From Wuchereria bancrofti (lineage: Eukaryota > Nematoda > Chromadorea > Rhabditida > Onchocercidae): a DNA stretch of 64,000 nt. The stretch's first letter is position 1, and every line of letters begins with the position of its first letter. Below are positions 50,988-63,300 of the stretch, in pieces. The stretch is from the NCBI GenBank assembly GCA_005281725.1, contig SSBO01000001.1, positions 2,154,399 to 2,218,398 of the forward strand, read 5' to 3'. The position numbers and the translations under genes are program-made. The notes under the pieces were generated by a model. The model saw only the letters and a list, made by a program, of their open reading frames with translations. It made no database searches and had not been told where the DNA came from.

Positions 50988-53900
50988 ATGGAACAAACTG
51001 ATCGAAACAGCGACCAGCCCCTAAAGAAGTTCGTTATGTTCCTTTTTTTCATCACTATGTAAATCGATTAAGCTTAATGTACCACTAAACGAAATTAAAA
51101 CACCGATAGAAATTCTCGTTAAACTACTAGAAAATAATCACATAGTACCGAGAAAAGATAGGTTTTTTATTTTTTTTTTTTTAATAAGAAGTAGAAGTTA
51201 ACGGTCACATTCATATATTATTAGTGAGGATTTTTTTTAAATGATTTCAAGAACAGAAGGACAGTATAATTTGTAAATTCCAGATGAAATGAAGGATTGA
51301 AGAATTTCAGGAAAGTGAAAAATATTGAATTCAATGCACATAGTTGTAGTCCAGCGGTTATCGTTAAATACGAACTCGAATCAGCGGATCATAATTTGCA
51401 GGTTGCATCACTTGCTTTGCCATCAAAGCATTGCAAAATAGTGTTCGTTAATACATATTTTTGTTTAAAATTTTTTGAATTCTTTTGTTAATCCTGCATT
51501 TTGGATGACATTATAACATTTTGATAATTTGTGTTTATAGCATTCAGTTGAAGGATCTAAATGAACGAGTGGATACACTTGCTCTTGCTCGACATATCCT
51601 TCAAGTTTGCTCAATAATACCAGAATGCAGAATTCATGAATTAGAACAGATATTATATTATTTGCAAAAGCGGCACAGTTCAAGTAGCGGAAGTAGTTTT
51701 TGCATTTTTAATGATCATTTCTTCGATTCCATTGGAAATGATTAATAATTGATAATTGGAGGTGATAGTTGGTAGTTTTAGGTAACGTGAACTTGTCGGC
51801 AGAAGGTCTGAATGTTATATCGACATCACGAGCAAGCATAAGTAACATCGAGGTAATTTTTCTATTATTTAACGACAAAATTGGAATCTCACAGAAACAA
51901 TCTTGCAAACTTTCAAAATTAAAAGGAAACCGGAATTGAAATATGTTTATATAAAATCAATAAAGCAAGAAAATAACTTTTACCAAGAATTTGTGGTGAG
52001 GTATTTTATGCGAAAAACAATATATATACTCGTATAATTCTAGGCAAATTTTAAGCAAATCGAAAGTAATGGCTTTAAAATATATCTGCATGATATACTT
52101 TTGTTTAAACCCGAGACAAAAATCTTTTTATTTAATTTGAGCAGCTTAGTCTTATTTTTCATGAATGAAACTTGTAATATTTTTTCTTTGGAAATTTTTG
52201 TCTCATTGTTTTCTTTACTATACACTCTGTCATTCCAAGTAAAAATTCTACCCAATGCCGGCCAATTTCCAAAATGACCAATTGAGAAATTTCAGGATTA
52301 TATCGAAATGCTTTACGATGAAGTTTCAGAGAAAACAAAGGCAACATCTTTGTTTTTGAAGCTTAGTCAAAATCATAGAAATCTTCAGCAACTTATTGGG
52401 AACGGTAATGTGATCGCTAGCTCTTCTATTCTTATATTTGCATATTCTTATAAATTAAAATCATTTAATTCATTATTTGATACATCTGACATTTTAGAGG
52501 TATTGATGGGTGCTCTCGTACGTGTATTACGAGATGATTGGAAGAAAAGTTTCGAACTTGCTACTAATATTATTACAGTATTTTATAACTTTTCCATCTA
52601 TATCAATTTTCATCAAATTCTCGCGCATCATAAAGTTTGTTGTTACTAATTTCTGTTGTATATTCGAAGACAAATTACAATCACGGAAGGATTAATTTTC
52701 TCGATAACTTTCATTTACTAGAAATGCAAAACATTATGCGTGCATCATGAAAAATTTTTTTTAAACAAAGTGTGCATAAAATGTGCAACTATAGTTTTGT
52801 TGTCTAACAACCTTATGGTTCTAGATTGGTTCTCTGTCGATGCAAATTGTTGATTATGGATTGAAACGTTGGGAAGCGTGGAAAGCGGAAGCATGTCACA
52901 GCGATGAATGTACCACACGTCGTTTGAACCTTGCGGTTCGCAAACAACAGCAATTAATTGCTGGTTATTTTTTGATTTTTCATGAAAAATTTGTAAAAAG
53001 TGTTTCACTTATTAAGAGACAAGCATTGAAATTGTATAAAGGTCACAATATTTACAGCTTGTTTAAATTTGTTGCTGAATTTGGCTGAAGATATTAGAGT
53101 TGAAATGAAAATGGTGAATCGAAGGATAGTTGCATTGCTCTCGAAATGTATACAAGATCATGACGCAGTTTTGTCGTTGCTTTTATCAGCCACCAATTTT
53201 TTGCTTAAATTAAGCATTTATACTGAAAATAAGGAAGCGATGGTATGTATTTTATGCAAAGATGAAATTAAAATATGTACTTGTGAATGGTGAATGCACG
53301 AAATCTTTCCTTAAATAATAATCTTTTTTTATATTTTTAACTTTTTTACAATCTTCTCTTTAATTTATCATTTTGAATAAAAGTTACAGATAAGCGGTCG
53401 CGTTGTAGAAAATATATCTTTGTTATTTCCAATAAAAAATACAACCCTACGACACAGCGCTATTCAATTGTTATTCAATTTGTCATTTATACCATCTCTT
53501 CGTGATCAAATGGTTTCTGCTGGCTTCATTTCTCATGTAGCACCGCTAATTGATGGTAATTTCTTTTTTCCTTCATAATAAATAATTTTCACTGAATTTT
53601 AATATTTTCTAAACAGAAAAGATAGGTATTAAGTGAATTAATGGAGTAAATAAATGGAATAGCTTACGAATTACGGATTGGTAAATGGATAACTGCTGAA
53701 AACTTTTAAACTTCGTTCATTTGATTTGCGGTTTTGTTTTTTTCGGAGATGAAAGTGCCCTGAAACTGCTTTACCAATTAAGCATCAATGATGATGCTAA
53801 AGCAATGATTACCTATACCGACGCTTTACAAAATGTGAGTCTTATTAGATAATTTTATAGCATTAAAAAATTTTAGCAATTGAACAGCTAAGATCAAACA

Positions 53901-55801
53901 GTGAACATTCATTATAGTGGAATTATTGAGGAGAAAAGTAGTTTGATAAGTTTGGATAAGTTTTGAAATTAGACTTTTTAGGTCGAAATTGGGGAAAGAA
54001 TGATTTGAAACATGTTGAATGTCTTTTACTTGAATTTCCAGGATATTCAATCCGACGTAATAATACTATATAAGGAAAAGAAGTTTATCAAATTTTATAT
54101 TTTTAGTAATCAGGGGTACTATGCTTCATCAAATTTTTTATCTTATAGCTAATGCGCATATTGCTAACTGATAATGGTTCGAATATAGTGAAAGCAATTT
54201 TGATCAATATAGCACTGGAAAAGCGTAATGCTCAATTACTTTGTGGTAACGATGGCGAAGGACTTAATTTATTAATCGAAGCGGCTTTAAATGGAAAAGA
54301 TCAATTATTGCTGAAAATAGTACGCAATATTGCAATTCACGGTGGTCCTACACAGGCAATGTTTTCGGTAAATGAAAATTTACAGGATTAAAGTAACTTA
54401 TTAAGCAGTTGACGATATGTTAAAGGAATATTGCTATCATCACTAGGGAGATAAATTGATTTTTTTGAATGTTGACAGAAATTTTTAGCCTTTTTAATTT
54501 CTTTTCTAGAAATCAAAAGGAAAAAGTGCTGAAAAAATCAAAGAAATCCTTTTATAACAACTATTTCCCTGAATATAACAATCATTTGCAGAAATGGGCT
54601 ATTCGTTTGCTTGAAATTGTAGTGGACAAAAAGGATGAGAAAGGGCTTGATTCATTTGCTTTAGAATGTTTGGGTATTATCAATCAACTAACAAGTGTTG
54701 ACTGGGCATCGTTAGCTGAGCAAGTTTCACTTATTCCGTGGATTGAGGATAATCTTAAAGGGCAATTAATGGTTCAATCACATGCAGATCAATTGTTGCA
54801 GGTTGGGTAATTGTCTACGAATAGGAAATATAAGAAGGATAATGAAGAAAGCAGTATGTGATAGATTAAAAGTGGAAAAAAAGCAAGGATTTTTATTAAT
54901 TATTCTTGTTCTAGGTGATTATTCTGTGTGGAACAATGGCTCGACAATTAAATGCGGCTCGTTTGATAGTGCCTCTCACAGATCAACTAATCGAGTTATT
55001 GACAGGTACTAGTCTTCTGGTCACTGTGAGTAATACCTGTAGGCAATTTATTCATGAGTAAGAACAATTAAAATATAATATTTACTAATCTTGCTTTATT
55101 TTAGTTTATAAAAAGACTTAGAGGAAAAACACTGCAGTTTTAACAGTCACGTGAGTCATGTTTCACTTGACTTTATCCTTTTTTACTGAGATAGCCAATA
55201 GTTTGAATTTTTTGATTTTAGTTCACCAGGAAGATGATGAAATGGTCATACAAGTGGTATATGTCTTTTATGCTATAATAACACATGAAGAACTCAGTGA
55301 AAGTGTTATGGGTGGAAGTGCACACATTGGTGCTTATCTTATCGATTTAATGCACGACAAAAATGTACCTCTTCGTGCAGTATGTGATCGTGCGCTTTCC
55401 ATTATTGCTGTAAGTTTTCATATTTTAATAATTTAAATGTGTAATAGTTCTATTAGATGAGATATTTAGATGATGATAATAATTTGGTAAGGATGTATAT
55501 AAAATAGTAGTAAAGTAAACTAATGTCAAGTTATTGTAATTCTAATTTTCCTGTGCTTATTGATATATGGATACTTTTGCAGGAACGTAGTGAAGAGTGG
55601 GCTCGAAAAATGGACGTTGAGCGCTTCCGTTGGCATAATTTACAGTGGCTAGAAATGGTTGCCGATAGTAGTACTGTGACCTCGAGTGATTCGGTGATTT
55701 CTGGTTCACCAGATATTTGCAGCGAGATACTCGGTGCCGAAGATATTCTTGGTGATGCATCACCGGATATTTCTCTTACACATACAAATAATGACTTTTA
55801 A
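50988..55801 (+). CDS. kap-1: Kinesin-II accessory subunit KAP (KIFAP3 homologue), 698 aa
   Basis: Non-motor subunit of heterotrimeric kinesin-II, the anterograde intraflagellar-transport motor; it links the two motor chains to cargo. Fifteen exons: 50988-51028, 51311-51401, 51548-51692, 51782-51852, 52296-52404, 52498-52634, 52825-52963, 53058-53242, 53390-53555, 53749-53834, 54149-54367, 54592-54801, 54915-55005, 55222-55409 and 55583-55801, all in phase. Landmarks shared with human KIFAP3: LKKKVKNIEF at the N-terminus, LEQILYYLQKR, DYIEMLYDEV, VLRDDWKKSFELATNII, LLLNLAEDIRVEMKM, LLFNLSF, IVRNIAIHGGPT, EDDEMVIQVVYVFYAII, YLIDLMHDKN and FRWHNLQWLEMV. The central part is armadillo-repeat helical. 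The 13-residue first exon is inferred from phase and an upstream acceptor; its donor (gttcgt) is weak. Confidence 0.94.
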
Positions 55802-56514
55802 GCGTTTGAAAATATTCCACAAGTCGTTTAGGAACTTTTCTACAGGCTCCTCTAAGTTTGTAAGGAATTAATTGATGTTTTGCTTTAAGCTGCTGCAGAT
55901 ATATAGAAGTATTATTGTTATTTGCATCAGTGGTCATGTAACTTTCATCAGTAGACGATCTCATTTTATCATTTTGTTAGTCATTAGTTCTGTATCTAAA
56001 GTTAAATATAATTTTCTATTTTGCCTGAAGATTTAGAAAAGACTGAGAAAGAGGATCAATCAAAATTTAAGCTGTTTTTCAGTTTTCATTCTCTAAGAAT
56101 CCCTTTTCTCTTCCTTCGTCTTTTCTCTTTCATTCACTCGCTTTTATGTTCGTTTCATTTAATGTTCCATAATTTGATGATGCTATGCATAAAATATGAT
56201 TCTAGCACAAATTTAGTTGCAATATTGGGCTTAGCAGTAAAATTGCCTGCCAGATATCACCGTGAATGGATTTGGTGCAAAAGTTAAGTGAAAACTACAA
56301 ATTCAAAGGTTGTTTATCATTACTAGTGATGATTAAATATTTAGCATTTATCAGTCAAAACTTTATTCGTCGAAAAAAGAAAATCTTTAAATGTTCTGGA
56401 AGGATATCAAGTTCAAAGATATCCACTGGTCATCTTACCAATATTAAATTTAGTGAATAAACTAAGACATTAGCGAAAGTTCGTAAGTCTACCTGTTTTC
56501 GTGAATCGTATTTT
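55802..56514. other. Gap between kap-1 and toc-1, about 0.7 kb
   Basis: Same-strand spacer containing the kap-1 3' UTR and the toc-1 leader. The frames at 56021-56287 and 56266-56460 are not recognisable. The spacing would allow an operon of the looser filarial kind, but nothing in the sequence proves it. Confidence 0.5.
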
Positions 56515-59481
56515 ATGTTTCACCTTGAGAAAACAAAGCTGTTCATTGGTGAGTTATTGAATTTCTGAGTGTTTGAAGTTGGTGAAATTTTTATTTACGA
56601 AGGTCGCGGGTCATTGCTTGTGTGCGAAGATTGTTAAGATCCTAAAATGAATTTAATCAAGGTATCAATATTTTTTCTTTTTGGTTACGATTCATTTAAA
56701 ACATATAAGAAATAACGGAAAGGTCTTGTGATAATTTCTGCTCTGTATTTCACTGCAGGTAAGGAGGATGCAAATAACGTTACATTCTGTAGCATAAATC
56801 ACGTATATTTTATAAAGTCATTTCTAGTTATGGTATCAACTGTGATAGCGTGGTCTAATTCAAATGTACGACAAGCTTGTATTGGAGCTATTATCTGTGG
56901 TTTATGTATATTATTTCTTATTGGTAGCGTTTCAATCACTAGATCACTGATACTAACAGCAGCTGCATGGCTTTCTGTATTTTCCTTCTTCTCACTGATA
57001 TCGACGGTTATTTCTTTGTCAGTAACACAGAAGCCATCAGTTAATTATACGTATGGCTTTGCTCGAGCACCTGTTCTTGCTGTCTTTGCTACAACCGTTA
57101 GTGCTTATTTTGTTTGTTTGTTTAATTTACATTTTTTCAAGGTGGTAGTATTTATTTGTGACATTAGAAAAGACTAATTGATATATCTTCTTTGAATTTC
57201 GATTCGAATTTCATCAACTGTCTTTTATTATTTATAAAGGTTTTCATATGTGTTATAAATAAGAAATAGAAAATTATATACAGGGAATCTTTTTATGTTG
57301 GATTTATGTTTTCACAAATAATGAAATAATAATATTCTGACTGGAAAAATAACTTGGTGAATCATTCAATTGTAGGTAATTATTGGTAACTAGTGAAGCA
57401 TAAACAAAAAAAAATGATTTTTTTGATTCAGATCTTTAAGTGAGTTTTTGTTCTTGTTTTAAAATGTCGTTGTTTTCAGGTACTTGCAACATTGGCAGCA
57501 ATATTTTTAATTAAAGAAAGTATGGAGCATATTCTAGAGAATGATCATCATCTTCATCCAAATGGTTTGTATATTTTTGGTGCCATTGCAGCATCCATTT
57601 CATTAGAAATCGCCGCTTATGGTGTCAAAAATCAACCAATACAACATGTACTTACTGCATCCAGTAGTTCTTCGTTGCAAGTATGCTTTCAGGATTTTGC
57701 GTACCATTTGAAGGATTTTTTTTCCGTTTTGATCAAAAATGAATTTTTTTTTTTTAGGACTAGAAATTTAAATTTGACCACTACAGTTTTCTTGCGTTTT
57801 CGGCGATATGAAAACAATTCTTAGGTGATTGAAAATCTTTCATTCAGAAGAAGAATGATGAGGAATGAAGCAGAGTGGAAAAAACGTAGTTTTAATTATC
57901 ACTGTGAAAGGAGAGAAATTCGAGAGTTAAAATCAAGATGAATTGAATTTTTGGTTCCGGAAAAAATGAATGTTATCATTTTTTCAGGAACATTTTGCTG
58001 ATATTTCCCATGCAATTTGTTACATTTTGCCTGGTCTTAGCGTACTTCTGTTGCCCAGACTGAATGCATTATCACTTTTGGCTCTCTTAACAACTGTAGC
58101 ATGTGTAATAACACATTGGTAAGAAATTTCATTCTATCTTAATTTTATAAATGGTTTTGATAATTTAAAATATTACAAGTTTAGAATGAATGAATGGTCT
58201 CCACATCTTTTCTCCTTATCTCGTCTGCTGTTGATTTTCTCCTTCCTTTTTTTCCAGTAAGATTAAAACCTTCGTTCTATAGTCAATATTTATATCAATT
58301 AAACAGACATTAAGACATTTTTATCTGCTATAAGCTCTATCATTATCTTTTTTTAAAGGTTTGTGTCGAACTTATGGTGGATTGATGCAGTTGCTACGTT
58401 GATACTTTCAGTTTGTATATTTCTGACTATGTGGCCACTGTCAAAATATACCGGTCGAATCTTATTACAAACCACTCCACCGCATATTCATAATCAATTA
58501 GACAGGTAAGTAGGTAAGAAAGTGACATTGCAATTAATGTGATTTTCAGTCTTTTAGATTTTTACATTTCGTAAATCAATTGTAAATTATTTCACACTGA
58601 ATAATTAATTAATCAGAGTGATAATTGAAAATCAGGTTTTCATTATCAGTAAAGCTTTATTATCAGTGTATAATTGTCAAGAAGTTTTCTCTACGACATA
58701 CGAGATTGAATTTTGCCAATATGCTCTTCTGTGTTTTAAATTTGTCATTGTTTACCAATAATATTCCATACGTAATATATATATATTTTTTTTTTCTGAA
58801 TCCTTGCTTTAGATGCATATCAGAAGCATCGACAATCGATGGTGTTCTAGAATTACGATTAGCCCATTTTTGGCAATTAGATTTCACAACAATGGCTGGC
58901 ACAGTGGATGTTCGCGTGCGTCGGGATGCTGATGAACAGTTGGTGCTAGCGTTGGTGACCGAAAAACTTTCTGCTGTGATCTCTATATTAACAGTGCAGG
59001 TAAAAAGTTTCAGAGTAATTGAAATTCAGTTCAAATTTTTTGTGGTAGTTCCCACGTTCTTCTTAAATTTTATGAGGAAGTAAACTTGTGATACTGTCAT
59101 AATTAGTTATGAAGTAGATGGAAAAAATAAATACATCAAATTTCATTAAGAAACAGTAATATTCTGTGAACAGTAATATTGAGGAAATTTTCTAGTTCAA
59201 CTTTGAATTAAAACAAACGCAACTCGCAATAATCCATTTAAATCGAAAATTATTTTTAGAAAAAAAATATATATGGTAGGATTTAAGGAAAAAAAAAAAC
59301 CTTTCAGATTGTTAAAGATGTAGTAACAAATTGGCAAGGAACATGTAAGACACACTCAGTATCATACGACTTGCATCGGCCTCCACAATTTCATTCTTCA
59401 AATTCATTAAATCAATTCGACGATTCACATTCCCACTCTCATTCCCATCCTCATGAACATGAATATGGTAATCATAACTAA
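56515..59481 (+). CDS. toc-1: ZnT6-like (SLC30A6) cation-diffusion-facilitator protein, 403 aa
   Basis: In mammals ZnT6 is a non-transporting partner that pairs with ZnT5 to load zinc into early secretory compartments. Seven exons: 56515-56548, 56759-57096, 57480-57680, 57988-58118, 58359-58505, 58813-58999 and 59308-59481, in phase. About six membrane spans. Conserved blocks with ZnT6: YGFARAPVLAVFATT, AAIFLIKES, NQPIQHVLTASSSSSLQEHF, ICYILPGLSVLLLPRLN, WWIDAVATLILS, KYTGRILLQTTPPHIHNQLD, the cytoplasmic domain STIDGVLELRLAHFWQLDF, GTVDVRVRRDADEQLVLALV and ISILTVQIVKD. The TM2 position that is His-x-x-x-Asp in active CDF transporters reads Leu and Ser here, suggesting a silent partner. The C-terminus ends with an unusual His-rich tail (SHSHSHSHPHEHEYGNHN). 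It is followed by clk-1 on the same strand. Exon 1 (11 codons) is the least certain. Confidence 0.91.
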
Positions 59482-60316
59482 GGTCATGGTCATTCATATG
59501 GTGTTCATCATATACTTCATTAATTGGTATTTTGTCGAGTTCTTGAATACGTCTAGGAAATCTCATATTTTTTTCCTCGGTTTCGGCAGCGTTATCTAAC
59601 CCCAAACTTTGTTAAATTCTAAAAAACTGAGACGGCAAACCTAGGAAATTGCATCATTTTTCTATTCATATTTCGAAACGGCAACAGGAATGCAATGATG
59701 AAATTTACCATTCAATGATTTTTTTTTTTGTTGAATAGTGAAAATAACAAACGAATCATCCGAACTGATGGCAAATCATAGAAATTATAAGAAATAATTG
59801 AAATTTGTCGCGTTAGAATCAAAGATAATTAATTCAACAAAAAATTCGTGTATTTTCAATTTATTGCTTGTTTTATGATAAATTTATAAAATTATTTTCC
59901 ATTCTATTCCATGTTGCATACTTTTTTCACATTGTTATGATGAGTTTATAAGAGGTAGTTTAAAAGTTGGTTCTTTGACAGTTGATGATAAAAATTATTT
60001 ACTTACACTGTAATTTAAATATCCAAGGGTGTATCTCAAATATGAATATCTAAAAAATCTTCTATACATGTAATTTTAATAATTAGTCGGGTGATGATAA
60101 CACAATCGTTATTAAAATAAGCACTAAAGAATATTTTTACAGAGTAAAACGAAATTAGGCAAATTTTTAGATAATGAATATTTGGCGATGTTTCACATCT
60201 GACAGCATTTCATCGTTAAGTATTAACGTTATTCAGATTATAAGGAGAAAAAATGACAATTCAAATTTAGCTAATTAAATCGAATTATTCAATCCATTCT
60301 TACAATTTACAGTTCG
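59482..60316. other. Gap between toc-1 and clk-1, about 0.8 kb
   Basis: AT-rich same-strand spacer. Its right end has a clean acceptor (tttacag, ending 60312) four bases before the clk-1 ATG, compatible with trans-splicing of a downstream operon gene. No coding content seen. Confidence 0.6.
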
Positions 60317-63300
60317 ATGTATAAAATATCAGCACGTTTTATGCATAAATTAAACAGAAAAGAACTGTTAACAAAAATTTTACGTGTTGATCATATTGGT
60401 GAATTAGCGGCAATACGTATTTATGATGGACAAAAGGCTATCATATCAGGTTACTTTTTTGCGTATTCAACTTTTTTTTCCATATTTTTAGATAAATAGT
60501 ACTTTTGTTTTTACATTTCATAAATAGTTCTATATAGTAATAAGTAAATCAATCGAAATATTCTGTTGTATTTCCATTATTGTTCATTTTGTTAGCAGTT
60601 GCATAAGGATAATTAAAGACATCAGATGAGAAGGAAATAGAGAAATAACAATTTAAGAAAACAGTAGCTCATTCTTTTCTTTCCTATTTTTGAGCTTTAA
60701 TCCAGTCAATCGCGAAATTTCCTTAAATACTGCACGAAAACTTCTTTATTTTATTTAAAGTAATGAAATAATTTTTTTCATTTTTCAACATCCACCCAGA
60801 CCCGTAACTGTTACTGACAGGTCAACACTTGTCCAGACCCGTAATTGTTACTTGCAGGTCAACATCCATCCAGACCTATAATTGAAGAAATGCAGGCGCA
60901 AGAGAAAGAACACCTTGATGTAATGGAGCGATTATGCGCAAAGCATAATATACAACCGACAGTTTTAGCTCCATTATTGAGCATTGCTGCTTATGCGTTA
61001 GGTTCATTCGTTCATTTTTTTTTTTTTTTATAAGTGAATAAAGGAGTTGCCATAATCCTGAAAGAATTGATTTCTGCATAAAATAATTCTTCAAATTAAA
61101 TGATACTTTTGTAGATTAAAATTCTAAATTTCATGATATGCATGATTATTCAACCACATTTTAAATGACATTTAAAAGCGAACATTTATCTTCATGTTCC
61201 GGAATTTAAAATTCTTTAGCAGTATTTGTTTACAGTTGCTTAAATTTCATAGCAAACATTTAGAAATGTTACCTATTTCGTTGTTTTCAAATATACATTT
61301 GCTTTAATGAAAATTAGTCTCATAATGCCATTGACTTTTTTGTTTTTTCACTATTATCAATAAAAACTTTATTGTTACATTTCACTAATAATTATCAGCA
61401 CTGATAACAATATGATAATAATAATAATGACAATTTAATATTAGTAGTAATAATAAAATTACTATTGATAATAATGATAATAAATAAACAAATAGTAATA
61501 TCAACAATAATAGTAACAACAGTAATAATAATAATAAATAATATAGTAATAACAAAAATAATTAATAATAATGTTGATAAATAATAATATAATAATAATA
61601 AAAATAATAATAGTAATAACGGAGAGACTGTCTTTCTTTTTTGTTTTTCATTTCTTTTGCTGCTATTTCCCAGTTGAATGCTATAAAATGAAAAAATGAA
61701 TGCTTAGCTAGAAATGTGAGATAAAATGTTGTGCAAGCAATTTCGGAAGTAATGCCAAGCCAGACAATCTAAACAACCATGAACAAGGCTAGTCGAAACC
61801 GGACGTTTTGGCTTTAGACTCATATTCAATATGTTTATTTGATAATAGCCTATTTTGTAAGTTATATTAGCTGAAATAGAACGATCAATAAAGCAGAAAT
61901 CTATTACATATCCTAGTTGCTGGAGAATTTTCCAATTAAATTTCGTTACTGACACATTGCTTTTATCACTTTATTCTAGTATGCCTTTATTTGGAGACAT
62001 CTAAACGAACAAAATTCCTTTACGTTTCAAAAAAAGATATGAAACAAATTGTTTAACAAAAAATTAAATCGCTTGTGAATTGAAAACTATATTAAAATTT
62101 TCATTATAAACATAATAATAGTAATAACATAAATAATAATAATAAATATTAATATCAATAATAATGATAGACATTAGTAATAACAATAATAGTAATAGTA
62201 GTAATAAGTAATCCATTGTTATTATTATTTATTATAATTATTAATTATTTATAGTATCGTATTGTTATTAGTACTGTTATTATTGGTAGTGTAATGTAAA
62301 ATTTATTGCAGATTTTTCAGAGAGAGATTTCCAAACCCCCTGCCTTTCCGACTTTCCATTTTGCTGATTTTTTCCTCAGATTCTTCATTCCATCCGCCTT
62401 TTGTTTGGTTTCATTTTATTTTATTTCATAAAAAGAACGAATGGAAAATTCGTGCGTCAGCTAAACACCAAATTAATGCATTATAGATGAGCTAAAGATA
62501 TTGGAATTAAAATAAAAAGAAGATTAGAGAATGAATATTTTAGTCTTATTTGTAGCAACATCATTTATCTCCCATATTCATGACAGTGAAAAATTTTTTT
62601 TTTTTTTTCATCAAATTAAATGAAGTATATTTATTTGGACGAGAAATAGAAGAAAGGAAACAGAAAAATGCGAAAGATTATTGTTATCGCTATTATCAAC
62701 ATATCATTTGTGTTGCTTATCCGATGTTTTGAATTTTTTTAGAGTTGATTTTTTATCACTGATGAAGATTTAAAAATGAGTCAGACGTTTTTGAAAAGTG
62801 ATGTGGCAGGGAAAACATTAGGTGAAATGACGAATCACCAACATTATAGACATCTTCTGCGACTTTTTTTTACCATTTTGGTGCTTTAAAATATCATTGT
62901 TGGAATTTTAAACTCAAAACTAATGTGAGAATGAAAGGAACTCAGATTAAAACTGTCCTTTTCGCTGTCTTCTTTAACAAATTCATTTTTTCTTTTTTTT
63001 ATTTGAAATAGAATTCCGTTTTTTTTTTTTTCTCTTATTTATTTCCCTTTTCAATTTAATCTTTTTTTTAACTGAATTTCCTCTCTGAATTTTGGAAAGA
63101 AAATAGAGAAAAAAAGGAAAAAAAAATTTTAAGGTGTCGGAACAGCTCTTTGCGGGAAAGAAACAGCAATGGCATGTACAACAGCTGTAGAAGAGTTAAT
63201 TGGTGAACATTATAATCAGCAGTTGATGGAATTACTTGACGATGACCCCGTGGATCACGCTGATCTTCTGAAGGTCATTAATTTCTCATAAGTCTTCCTG

